Positions 25,101 through 36,200 of a DNA stretch of 64,000 bases are shown here, in pieces (positions within the stretch are counted from its first letter, which is position 1; every line of letters starts with the position of its first letter). This stretch comes from Asterochloris sp. CNOR1 (taxonomy: Eukaryota; Chlorophyta; Trebouxiophyceae; Trebouxiales; Trebouxiaceae), in contig OZ017754.1 in the NCBI GenBank assembly GCA_963969365.1, forward strand, positions 1,984,001 to 2,048,000, read 5' to 3'. The translations under genes were made by a program, and so were the position numbers. The notes under the pieces are model-generated. The model made no database searches, was not told the origin of the DNA, and saw nothing but the letters and a program-made list of their open reading frames with translations.

Positions 25101-27086
25101 AGAGCACAGCCTGCTTGAAGACTTTTGGGATGGACTGCATCCATCGAGGGGGCCCTGCATATAAGCCAGGCAGCTGTAGGGGCAGAAGATGTGGGTTAGG
25201 CAGCAGCATGGCCCCTCGGCGTCCGAAGGGCGTCATAGTCAGCACCCACAGCGAGTGTCCCTTAGCATCAGAGCCCTATGTGGGCAGTCCTAGGACCACG
25301 TCTCTGCTTGTGAGGCCTGCATGCTTGTGAATTCACAGCAAGCTGCACAGCTGCGCTCAGGTTGAAGGCTTGCACTTGCAACCAGATGGTTGGCTGGTTA
25401 CAACTGCAAGCAGCTCAGAGGTCAGCTTGAGCCCCACAGCGGGCCCCCGGCACTCGTTCTGGGACATTCACCCTTGGCAGCGGCTGCTCCCACATTCCTT
25501 ACCCAAATATCACCTCAATCACAGGTATGCTCAGGCAGGGCCTGTCATGAGAAATGTCTTGAGACAGCCTCACATGCACTCACTCTGAAAAGGTCTATCT
25601 TCAGCAATGGCGGCACAATCGCCTCCCTCATAATGACAGGTCCAGCCAAGCAACACCACTTGCACAGCTCCATACACAAACTGGCCATGCAAGCCGCTGC
25701 ACTGCTGTGCATGGAGCTCACCAGTAAAAACATGGCTGGTTGCTGCAGCAGCTGGCCGAAGGTTGCTGCCAGGCGCATCCCCTGCCCAAGTGCAGGCTTG
25801 GCCCCCATTTTGGTCCTGTGCACTCACTCTGGGATGGTCACCCTGGGCAATGGCCGCTCCCGAGGGGCACTGGCCGGCCGCGCAGATCTCCCGTCGCTGC
25901 TGGGCTCCTGCTGCAGCGCCCAGACATCCCTGTCCACTGTGCCAGCCTCCACCATGACTCCTGCCCGGCTGTTGAAGCCTTTTTGCGGCCGCACACCTGG
26001 GCCGTCCCGAGGCCCAGGCCCCTGCTGCTGGCTGGGGCCTGGCTTCTGCTGCGAGGGCTGCCAGTCAGGGTGGGACTCAGCGTCAGCCTGGCCCGCATCC
26101 CCTGTACTGCCGGAGTGGCTCCCTGTGGTGGAGGGCGCATCGTACAACAGGGAGGTGTCTATCTCTATGGGTCCCGGCTGGCTGAGGTCAAACGGCAGCC
26201 TGGCTGCCGCTGCAGGAATGCCAGGTCGCGCCTTCTGCTGCGCCTGCTGCTGCTGCAGGGGAGCTGGCTGCAGCAGCTGCGGTTGCTGCACGCTGTCCCC
26301 AGCCAGGGACATGCCGCCCACAGAGCTCTCGGGGGACATGAGAACATCCCTCTGTGCCCCACCGCCAGATGTGCTGCGCACTGCAGGTGGATGGGGACTG
26401 GCAGGATATGTCTGGACCTCCATGCACACGCTGCAGGCAGATGCAGGGATGCAGAGAATACAGGATGTGCAGGCGCGGCAGGCCTCTGGTGTGGACCACC
26501 GTGGCGGCCTGATGCTCAGGTATGTGTGGCGTCCTTGAGGCAGGGGATACTCAATCAGGCTGCTGCACCTTGCACAGCGGCCCTGCGGTCCCTCAGCAGC
26601 TGCTGCACGCGCTCGTGCCGGTCTGCAACCGAGCTGGCGCTGCTGCTCTGCTCCGAGCCCCCTCGAGCATGCCGCTCAGCCATCAACCGGTCCAGTATCT
26701 GCTGGCGCCTGCAGGTAGCAAAGCAGATGAAGTGGCAGGATGGGATGGACAACAGTGCTTGGCGCAGCAGGACTCTCCAATGCAGCCTGCCTTTCCCGCA
26801 AGTTCGGACCGCAGCGCCTTCCAGGATGCAACACGGGCACATGGCTGCTGCCTGCTCTAGAGCAGGCTGCTTGCCTCTCTGACTTCTGATGTGCTGTTGC
26901 TGGCCTTGTCTCCTCAGAGCACGAGAAGGGAGGCAGTGCTTGCCTGGCGTTAGTTAGCCTCTGCCCTCCGCTGGAATTGCTGGGCTCAGGTCGCGATGAA
27001 GCAGAGACATCTGGCACATGCCACTGTGCTCGGTGCTGGCCAGGCACATCCTGGCCGCCTGCCTCCAGCAAACTGCTGGCTTGCAT
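19139..27086 (-). CDS. Large F-x-P-x-(I/T/L) repeat protein, cilium-type, function unknown
   Basis: Long multi-exon gene. Its exons repeat one motif: an aromatic-Pro core after a helix and before an Arg-rich helix. Visible copies (minus strand): CTFKPRTNE (19.2 kb), CTFTPAITK (20.0), HTFRPNLTQ (21.2), FSFKPQINE (21.8), CTFSPRIN (22.7), RTFAPAIND (23.3), CTFAPKTNA (23.9), ATFAPQTG (24.5) and LTFKPCLV (25.0). Linkers are charged and helical. The 5' part (25.8-27.0 kb) is low-complexity, Gln/Ser/Pro-rich, then RRQQILDRLMAERHARGG. The last exon ends ADEAAQECY with TGA at 19139. The 27086 start is the first plausible ATG and is uncertain. Similar F-x-P-x-I-N repeats occur in conserved proteins of flagellated protists; this is memory of family style, not a match. 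Its head-to-head partner is ZMYND10, which supports a ciliary role. Introns are full of exon-edge copies. Confidence 0.6.
20650..21200 (-). repeat. Exon-edge copies inside the F-x-P gene
   Basis: Three related segments at about 20680-20720, 20855-20935 and 21095-21190 share the string reading ...PTAKLRLADQA / PTANLQLASQA on the minus strand, with Gly-rich flanks. The 21.1 kb copy appears to be the functional exon end; the others look decayed. Confidence 0.45.
22690..22855 (-). repeat. Duplicated exon start in the F-x-P gene
   Basis: The plus-strand segments at about 22687-22725 and 22811-22853 are alike: ctgaa(c/g)gt then a shared run through ccagggcacctgca. The first is the edge of the exon reading EEEAQCTFSPRIN; the second is a copy (LEESKQAHCTFRRQIK) with its own acceptor-like ctgcag. 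Confidence 0.5.
23055..23108. repeat. Short tandem repeat, unit about 14 bp
   Basis: Four near-identical units of (t/c)gtgcaaggcacatc in an intron of the F-x-P gene. Confidence 0.75.
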
Positions 27087-27486
27087 GCCCTGCTGCTGGC
27101 CTGCCCCTGTGGCCAGCTGCTGCGCGATCCAAAGTTCAGCTCAGGCTCCCTGCTGGGGTTGCGCCAGACTTAGTGCAACAGGGGCCTGCGTGGCACTGTT
27201 GTCCTGAGCCCTTTGCTGCATCATGCCTGTGGCCATCATGTGGGTCATCAAAAATTCACCTGAGAAGTGCCAGTGCCATCAAGACATCACCCGCTCAACT
27301 GCAAAACGTTACAGAACCGGTTATTGAGCTGCTGAAGCGGAGTCGGACAGACCAGACTTGTTGTGAGCTCCCCAAAAGAATGCTGGCGTTGTATATGCTG
27401 TGCATCATGCAAGCAAAGCCTATGCCAGGTTGCGCAAAGGACTGTTGACTGGCCTTACCCTAATCAGGATTAGAACCCCCGCCAGA
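27087..27486. promoter_or_regulatory. Divergent spacer between F-x-P gene and ZMYND10
   Basis: About 400 bp separates the two probable start codons, which face away from each other. No other gene is visible. Because both neighbours look ciliary, this is a candidate shared promoter. No specific factor site (for example an X-box) was recognised by eye. Confidence 0.45.
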
Positions 27487-30400
27487 ATGCTGCCAGAGCC
27501 AAACAGGCATTTTATGGAGGAGTTGATCAGCAGAGGCAATGCAGATGGATACAAGGGACCCTCTGGGGTAAGGGAATATGTTCTGACAGACTGACTGTGG
27601 ATCTGGCCTGCACAGAGGACTCTCAACTATCACTTCTGCAGGTCCTGCTGACTGCGCCAGAGGCTGAGCAACTGGTGGAGAGGATCAAGTCTCACAGTCT
27701 GGCAGAGGCAAGAGCGCTGGTTGTTTGGCCTGATGCCGAGAGCTCTAGCTCCTATTGTAGTGACCAGAAACAAGTGTCTGCTTTGCCTGCAGGTTGGGAC
27801 AGGCTCATGGCTGCAACAGCACAGCTGCCTGGACAAGCTCAACTTGCAGGTCAGCTGCAGTAGCCCCCTGGTTGGGGTGCTCCTCATGGCATCCCAGACC
27901 TGTCCGCCCTACCTTGCTGATGCAGGCACACCACAACGCTCAGAGCCACTCAGACGAGTTTGTCATGAGCGCGTTGGTTTCCTTTGACAAGGTCTCGGTG
28001 CTGATTGAGGACCTTCTGGTGTTTGAGGTATGCTGTTGTAATTGTCCACTAGAAACTCTGCTGTCTTGGGGGACATTTATCAGGTATGGCCGCTGTGCAG
28101 GTCTGGACTGAGAAGCTGCTGCCGCTGCTGGCAGCACACATTGCAGAGATGGGCGATGTGGTGGCGTCTCACACCGTCATTTCACATGGAACTATGGTGG
28201 CCAATCTGCTAGAGGCAGGTTCTGCCTCCCCACATTGTCCAAAATGATGTGATGTGACTGGAACCAGTCAGCTTGCATTGTCAAGATGCCCTGCCATGCT
28301 GCTGGAGTGGCGCCCCAGGGCCTGCATTACAGCCAGCTAACTCAGCAGGCGAAATGTCACGCATATGGTGTGCCTCTGCAGGTGGTGCTGTATCATCAGG
28401 AGGCCTGTGAAGCCATCAGCGATGACGCCCTACTGGAGTTGTGCGACTGGTGCTACCGACAGCTGCTGTTCCTGAATAAGGATGCCGCAGAGATTGCCAA
28501 CACAAAAGGTGAGCACCTAGCAGCCTTGCCATTTCTGAGGGTGGCCCTATCAAGTAACGCTGTGCAGTAACAGGCTTGTCGTCTTGGCCAAAGCCATTGG
28601 GACGCTTTTGAGTATGACAAGCAATTGTCAGGTGAGGACCAGAACAGGTAGCCTCATCATGCACACCATTTTAGTTTCAGCATGAGGAGCTGTGCCTGCA
28701 ATATGCAATTTCAGAGCTATAATGTGTCAGTACTCACCAAGCTGATGCCCTGTCTGCTGAGCGATGCATTGCAATCTCAGCTGCCACGCCGAAGATGCTT
28801 TTGCTGCAGAGCGCAATGTCAAAGACATGATGCGACAGTCCAAGCTGGAGGAGCTGCATGAGAAGTGGCAGGAGCAACAGTTCGGCACAGCCCTGTCTGC
28901 TGTGACCATTGTCAGGTGAGGTGTATGCTGTCTCTGAGGGAGGCACTCACCCCTTTGTAGTGGGGTCATCTTTGCCCTCTGCCTGCCTTGAAACGCAAGC
29001 TGGGTGCTGGGGCATGAGCTGGCTCCGTCTCAGGAGAGCACCATGCCTGCACATTGTGCATGAGCAACTTCCCTCGGCAGAGGCACAGGCCCCCTGTACA
29101 GTGGGCCAGGGGCTCTCAGAGCGCCCTCATGCTGCAGCCTCTGCACCAAGCTGGGTCCACACCAACCAACCTACTGCAGCCATGCCAGATCGGCCTGATG
29201 TCACAGGCACGTGTGTGCAGGTCTTGCTTGACAGCATGCCTAAGCTCCAGCTGGGCACCCTTTCAGCACTGCCCTGATGTAGCCTGAGCTGCAGACCAGA
29301 CCTCTATGCCAGTGATTGCCAGTACACTGTCAAGCTGCAGCCGGGCGACTGGCAACGCGGGTGCTTGCCAGACTACCTGCCCGACCTGCAGCTGGGTGCC
29401 CCTCTGTGTGTTGTGATTACTATGCTGCTGGACACAGGCACCTGACAGCCTGCTCTTCCCACTCAGAGGCCCTGCTGCTGCTGGTGTCTTGAAGCTCCTG
29501 TGCCTGCAGGTACCTGACAGACTACCTACCTAAGCTGCAGCTGGGCGCCCTGTCGCGTCTGGTCTCCACCAATGACACCATCATGGCCCTGCTGCCCCTG
29601 CTGGATGACCCGCCATGGCAGCGCAGGCGCAAGAGGCAGCTGGAGAGGTACATCCACAGCCGCTGGGTGCCCGTGGAGCCACAGGATCGGCTCAAGCTTG
29701 CGCTGCCGGAGGCTCAGGTGGGTTCAGTCAATGCCTTCCAAAAACCCGGCCTGCACTCAAGCTTGCATTGCCAATTGCTCAGGTGAAGCCCCATGACAAC
29801 TTCTGCAGACTAGCCTGGAACGAAAGCAGCCCCGGATGAAAGCAGAGCATTGCGACTGTGAGCCCCCCTGATCTTGCCAAGGCAGCAGAGATCGCCCTCT
29901 GAATGCCCGTGTATGCCAGATAAGGCCGAAGCTTGCAACGCGACAGGCATAGGTGGGATGGGGCAAGGGCAGGCTAATGGGCACCTTGCATAGCTGTGCT
30001 GCTGGAATAGATGCAGGCACAACACTGGGCTGAGGCGGGATGGGCAGTGAGCTTGCTCATCAAGCTCATCAATAACTGCCAGGTGCAGCAGTCGTTGAGG
30101 ATGTGTGGGCAGGATAGCAGACCTCATTTACAGTGATTACAGGCCGGCCTGCCTGCCTGACATCTCCGCCTCACGATCCTCTGTGATGGGAACGCACGTG
30201 ATGCACACTCTTGCAGCCTTTCTGGAGCACACTTCTATTCAAAACTGGGAGCAGTTCGCAAAGAGATCACTTTGTCCTACTGCAGGTCTGGCTGGCCCTG
30301 CACAATCTGATAGTAGACCCCCGGTGCCGCGCGAAGTATGATCTAGGGGACTACCGCAAGGATGCAATTCTGCGGCTCAAACGCCACATGAACGAGATCC

Positions 30401-32935
30401 TGTTTGACCAGCTGCCAATCCTAAAGGATCTGCAGCGGGTCCTGGACGAGATCAGCCTGGGCATGGGAGCAGAGGATGCAGAAGCCCAGAGGAGCAGACT
30501 CATACTTGAGCAGGTGGGCGCAGTATTGGACCAATCAGGCCCATGCCTTAGCATGTGACCCGTGATTGCTGAGGGACTCAGGCAGCAGCTAGGTCAGTGC
30601 CGCTCTCAGACATGACACTGGGAGATGCAGATGCCTAGAGCAGAGGCTCATTCATGAGCAGATGGGCTTTGAGTCATTCAGGGGCAGCAGATTGGGCCCA
30701 TGCTGGAGTTGACATGGTGGGCAAGGTCTAGCCGCCAAAAAAAGCAACCTTGGGTGGGCTCTGCTCGACCGTGACAGCTGAGTGTCATGTCCATGTGCAG
30801 GTCCAAGCTTGAGAACATGATTGTCGTGCAGGCAGGTGGGGTGCAGACGCATATAGCAACAGAAACACTAGCGGAGAGCTACCTGCCTGTACCATGCCAA
30901 TGACGGGGCAATGCAAGGTCGTGAGACAGCAGCTGGGTGCTCAGCATAGCAGCTCCTGACCGCAGAGCGTGCTGGCCATGATGACACTGCAGATGCCGCT
31001 GGCCACAAAAGAGAGGCTGCAGCTGGAACACCGCAGCCGATTCTGCCAATACGCCAGCATCGTGGTAGACAGCTGAAGCTGAGACCTGCACCACTTGAGG
31101 CCCACAAGTTGCACATCAGCCATTGTTGCCCTGCTACACCTCTGGCGAGGACCTGTCCACCATCGCAACTTCTAGGCTGAGGATTGCTGCCACCCTTGCT
31201 AGTGCAGGTCCCTCCCAAGGTATTTCTGATCAGCCCTGATGGTTGAGAGCAGATTGCCCAACAGTTATCCAGCTGCAGTCGCTGCTACCTTGCTGGTGCC
31301 TTGCTCAGTGTGTGCTCCAGCGCACCCATCGGGACCAGCTGGCGCAGTACGAAAACTCTTTCATATGTCCAGCATCTTTGCCAAGCTTGTCTTCTGCACA
31401 TCCCATCAGTCGGGGACTCCCTCCCCAAGAGCAATGGCTGGGTGCAGCTGATGCATACCACCCCAAAAGTGCTGGCATCAGCATTCCATTTGCCCTGATG
31501 GCTTTAAGTACCCTCTCTGCGCAAGCAAGTCTGCCAGATAATACTGACATCACCATCATCCTCTCAGTAGTGCTTTTAGTTGTGCTTGTGTAGGTCCCTG
31601 CCATCAGGGAGTCCCTGCTGCAACGCAGCGACTGGGAGCAGCTGGCAGAGCAGCAAAGGCAGGCCCAGTTCAGCACAGAAGCCCTGCACGAGGTCAGCAT
31701 GAAGCAGGCGCAGGAGATGCTGAAGACTTTGGACTTCATGATGGAGATGCAGCCTGACAGCATCAAGGTTGGTCTGACAAAGGGGCGCTCAGCTAATTTG
31801 CGTGTGTGCGGCCAGAGCGCTGACTTGCAAGTGGCCTCTCTTCAATTGGGGGCTGACCGCCCCAGCAGCAGGTATCAGAGCTTCTGGCCTGTTTGGCTGC
31901 CTGCATGCACCAGCGCAAAGGCTGCGCTTAACTGGTCTATGCTGACCTGCTTGGCTGCCTGCTGCACTGTGTGCTTCAGGTGACAGGGGCAGGGCAGGCC
32001 TATGCTTGCTGGTAAGATCAGAACAACAGATGGGCAACCCTTGCCGCCACAAAGGCAATTTGTGAAGCCACGCTCTCCTCCTGCAAAATTAGGTGGGGTG
32101 GCGTGGCAAAACGACATGCTGGCGTCCCTTGCTGCTCACAGCCATCTGCCTGCAGGCGGACCATGGGACTCAGGGGCGCCAGGAGATGGCTGGTGTGCGG
32201 GTTGAGACGTGGCGCAGGGCCAGAGGGGCGGTCTTTGAGGCCTGGACTGAGCTGGACTGCCCCCTTGGTACTGACAAGGCGCCTGAGGCTGTGCAGCTCA
32301 CTGGGGAAGGAGAGACGTCCCTCAAAGGGCACCGCTATCGTCTGAAGGTGCGCACCGTGCACTGTCAGGGGGCCTTGGCTGTGCAGGCGGGCAGCACCTG
32401 CATGCAGGCATCCCTCGTGTGCAGCGTGCAGTGCTCTTTACTGTGGACAGCGATTGCGAGATGGCTGAATGCCCCAGACCAAGCAGCCTGGGCCACTCAT
32501 CTTCATGGGCTGGCAGGCACTTTGTGCCAATCTGACAATGTCAGATGTTTCCTGCAGGGAATGGATGCAGACGCTTCAAGGCCGCTGCCAAGCCAGGGGA
32601 AGATTGTGGCAAAGCATGCAGGTATGGCAACATGCTGTGCTGTGTCGTGGCTGACCCCAGGGGCTGAGCATTTTGAGCAGTTAAGCCGCCCTGCAGGTAA
32701 GGTCGCGGAAGCTCTGTTGGAGCTGCCTGCAGCTGCTACACGAGATGAAGCGGCAGGCCTGGCTCCAGTCATCTGGCTCACTGTCGGTCTCCTGGCCATG
32801 GATGGCTTTGCGCTTCAGCTAAAATTGAAGAAGGCTGCCAAGCCTAAGGAGCGCGATGCTGTCTCTGGCACATGGTACTGCTACCATGCCGTTGGGGGCG
32901 CCCTGACGATCGCAGATGAGCCCATATCAGCCTAG
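27487..32935 (+). CDS. ZMYND10: ZMYND10-type axonemal dynein assembly factor, MYND finger absent
   Basis: Cytoplasmic factor that helps stabilise and assemble axonemal dynein heavy chains. Thirteen exons close to 585 residues: 27487-27567, 27642-27707, 27793-27849, 27926-28027, 28101-28214, 28382-28508, 28810-28915, 29510-29717, 30286-30513, 31594-31767, 32156-32347, 32558-32621, 32697-32935. Family blocks: LLTAPEAEQLVERIKSH, SWLQQHSCLDKLNLQ, VLIEDLLVFEVWTEKLLP, VLYHQEACEAISDDALLEL, RYLTDYLPKLQLGALSR, VWLALHNLIVDPRCRAKYDL, QLPILKDLQRVLDEISLG and IRESLLQRSDWEQLAEQQ. The order matches human ZMYND10. The last 164 residues contain no C-x-x-C MYND finger; they read RVETWRRARGAVFEAW, then a Lys-rich helix and a C-terminal TWYCYHAVGGA. 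Introns 2 and 5 start with GC, not GT. The start is chosen by frame; exon 1 has no family match. Confidence 0.92.
29208..29415 (+). repeat. Decayed copies of the ZMYND10 exon 8 start
   Basis: Copies at about 29208-29275 and 29362-29415 (plus a weaker one near 29328) resemble the real edge at 29500-29560. Shared core: cctaagct(c/g)cagctgggc. Each copy begins with a tgcag- or tgcttg-like acceptor remnant. None keeps a long frame. Confidence 0.7.
31310..31365 (+). repeat. Decayed copy of ZMYND10 exon 10
   Basis: Reads QRTHRDQLAQYENSF, against QRSDWEQLAEQQRQAQF in the real exon about 300 bp downstream. Same strand, within the upstream intron. Confidence 0.6.
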
Positions 32936-33212
32936 ACCCCCTGCTTGCCTCACAACTTTCCTGTATTCCAGGAAGAAAGGCCCATAAGCTTCCCAGACAG
33001 CAGCTCTTGTCAAGTCCATGGTCAATGATCTCTTTGATATTCAAGTTGGTTATCTAAACACTCAAGGTTTGCCCTATACAGACTAGAGACAACACATTTG
33101 ACTTGATGAAGTATTGCAAGCTTTCTCATCCTGCAAAAGAGGGGTGCACACTACATGTCAGTACAACACTATGATGGTGGACAACACAGGCGTTCGTCAA
33201 TAGCTATGGCTG

Positions 33213-36200
33213 TTATAACTTAGTCGACTGGGCAGAAGACTGCCGTTCCAGGGGGCCATCTTCCACTAACAGCTTTGAGGGGTCTGGACGACGCTGATCA
33301 AGGTGCTTGGCAGAATGAGACTTGAAGACTTTGCGCCTGACACCAGGCTTCCCTGCTGCTGCAGGCAGAGGTATCTGGCCAGCGCCAGAACCACCAAACA
33401 TGCTGCCCCCACTGCTGCTGGTGCCAGACTGCTCGCTTCCTGCAGAGAGGGATGTAGATCAGCTTGTGAGCTGGCACCATTTCAGCAAGTACTGCTGCAG
33501 CTTGGACACACAGCAGCTCAAGTCTGTGTGCAAAGCTTACCCTGCACCCCAAGCCCGCCAGAGAACCCCGCCTCCATGCTTGCTGCAGTCTGATACTGCT
33601 GGAGCAGTGCTCTCATGCGGGGCGAACCTGAGGCCAGCTGAGACTTTGCGACGCGATGCTGCTTCAAGTTGTCATGGTGGGTGTCAGTCTCATCCACAAT
33701 CTCCTGCAGCAGGAGTGGGGAAGCACCAGTGCATCAGCTGGCATGGGAAGCTTGCATCACTGTTGAGTCTGGAGATGGCAGGTGCGGAGGCAGGTGCAGC
33801 AGCTCAAAGGAGGGCCACAAGTCTGATCATAGATTTGTTGTCCCCCCCCCCCCCCCCTCCCCAGGGCCCCCAAACCCCAGACACGTTCTTGTAGCTGTCC
33901 AAGGCTTCTGCCTGAACAGATCTGCACAGGTCGCCTAAGCTGTGCCATGACAGGAGTGTGCAGCCACCTACGGCAGCCTGTGCAACATACCCATCCGCCA
34001 TAAAGCTCCACAATGACATCCTCCATCACAATGAGCACATCTGCCCCAACACTGGGGCAGCACTGATGGGAGCCTCTGCAAGTGACCCTTCTGCCCCATG
34101 GGTGCAAGAAGTTCCAGCAGTTGCTCAGGCAGCTGGATCTTGCAGCAAGTGCTGGGGCTCAAAGCACCCGCGTGCAGCTTAACAATCACTGGTACAGCAC
34201 TCAAAGAAGCACTGCTGCCAATGATTGCAAGTTCTGTGCCAGCCTACCTGCCCTATGAGCTCCTCAATGACGTCCTCAATGGTGATGATGCCCAGCGTGT
34301 CGTCAGGCGTGGCAGCAGCCGTGTCGAGGACGCTGTAATTGCGTGAGCTCAGGCTGGCGGACCGGTGGGCCTGCAAAGCAAGGCACTGGAGGTGAGGATA
34401 GGTATATGGAGGTCGCTCCGCCAGCAAGGCAGGCGCTGTGACATTGGCAGCAGCCATGCTGCGGGCCCTGCTGACCCTGTGCCAGGGACATCTTTCTGGG
34501 TTGCAGCAGGCCTAGGAACTGACTCTGAAACAGCAGGCAGGCACTGGACCTAAAAGCACCCAACAATTTGAGGTGGGCCAAACAGTCTCCAGGCGACTTG
34601 CACCTCCAGGCCTAAGGGTCTGGCAAGGGGCATGTAGTCAAACAGGGCCAAGCAGAGAGCAGCTAAGCCAACAGCTGCCTGCTCGATCCTGAGGCAAGCA
34701 ACACTCAGCCCAGACCTGAAGGGAGTCATGCATAACACCCCAGCACGTGATGCCACAGAGCACCTGGGCCACATCAGCACAGACAGGCTCAGGATTCATC
34801 TGTACAGCTTAAGGCCCAGCAGGGGGCAGGGACAGATTGGCGAACAAAGAACAAGATTGCACTCAAGCCAGGGTTGCCGTTGCAGCCTGGGGCATGAAGC
34901 ACCCCAGCTGGAGACACACAGCAGCCAGCAGGGAAAGCCCCAAACCATGCACACCTGAGCCACGGCAGCACGAAGAGTCTCGGGTCTAGCCTGTACTGCT
35001 ACTTCGGCTGGCAGGGGCAGGGTGAGGCAAACCAGGACCCCAGTAAGCACCGCAGTCACTGCTGCCCGCGCAGTCCTGGGGCATGCAGCACCCTAGCCGA
35101 AGCCATGCACCAGCCAATTGGGGAGGCCAGGGGACGCACCTGAGCCACTGCAGCACAAACGGTTTTGGGGTCGATCTGGACTGCCAGGTCAGCCGGCGGG
35201 GGGGCTCTCTCATCCTTCACCAACTCATCCTTCATCAACTCATCCTTCACCGACACCGGGTGGCTGGCTTGGCTAGTGTGAGTGGCTCCGCTGACCCGCG
35301 TCAACGCAACCGGGTCAGAGGCGCCCTCTGTGGCATCGGCTTGGAGGGCAGCTGCTGCCCTAGAGTTGCCCTTGACAGCAGCCTCCTTGAACTGCAGAAC
35401 ATTGTTGAAGGCAGGGGGTGACAGCTTGGCAGGCATACATTCAGATATGAGTTGTTCTGGGTGGCAGTCTGTGGGGTGCTCAGATGCGCTGCAATGAGCC
35501 AGGCTGCCCCTGCATCAGACAGCCCCTTGGGGACGCCCTGCAGCTTTACAGAGGGCTGCATGGCATGTGGCGCACATGCACCATGCAGCTGCCTGTCCAG
35601 AGCCTGACCCTCGAAGAGCGCCGAGGTGGGTCAGCCCCTTGGCATTTGCCCATGTCACATGCTGTGCATGTCAGATGATGCTGCACTTTTCATGCAAGCC
35701 CACCTCACGCTTTGTCAGGAAACCCACGCCGGTCAGGCCTGCGGGGTCTGCACCATCCCTGAGGGCCTCTGCAGCCTTGGCAGCAGCCAGGGCAGCAGCC
35801 GACTCTTTGGGGGGGCGGGTGAGCACCACCTGCAGAGCAAGATATGCCTCACGCAGGGGCTGACGACATGCAAAAGGCTGTCTTGTCTTGCATACGCCAG
35901 GCTGATCTGTCTCGGCTTGCACGCCAACAGCTTGCTCCCGAGCAATGATGTCAGGCCAAGAGCATAGGCAGTCACAGCCTTTGCATCGCTGCAAACAAGC
36001 CCAAGCTGCCCTTGCACCAGCGCATGCAGTGCGCGTCCCCAGTATGACAGGTCAAGCATCACAATACAGCTTATAGCGTTGCCTGAGGCCTCATGCATTT
36101 GGCCAATCGAGGGTGCCTGGTGACCACTCACCATGTGGGTGCGCCCCGACTGGAACAGTTTGAGCAGGTCGTACATGGCGGTGTCCGCGCGGAGGTGGGG

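Noticed and set aside
25390-26882. Two long plus-strand open frames (380 codons each)
   Set aside because: They overlap each other and lie opposite exons of the F-x-P gene. Composition is that of GC-rich antisense, with no family match and no splice logic.
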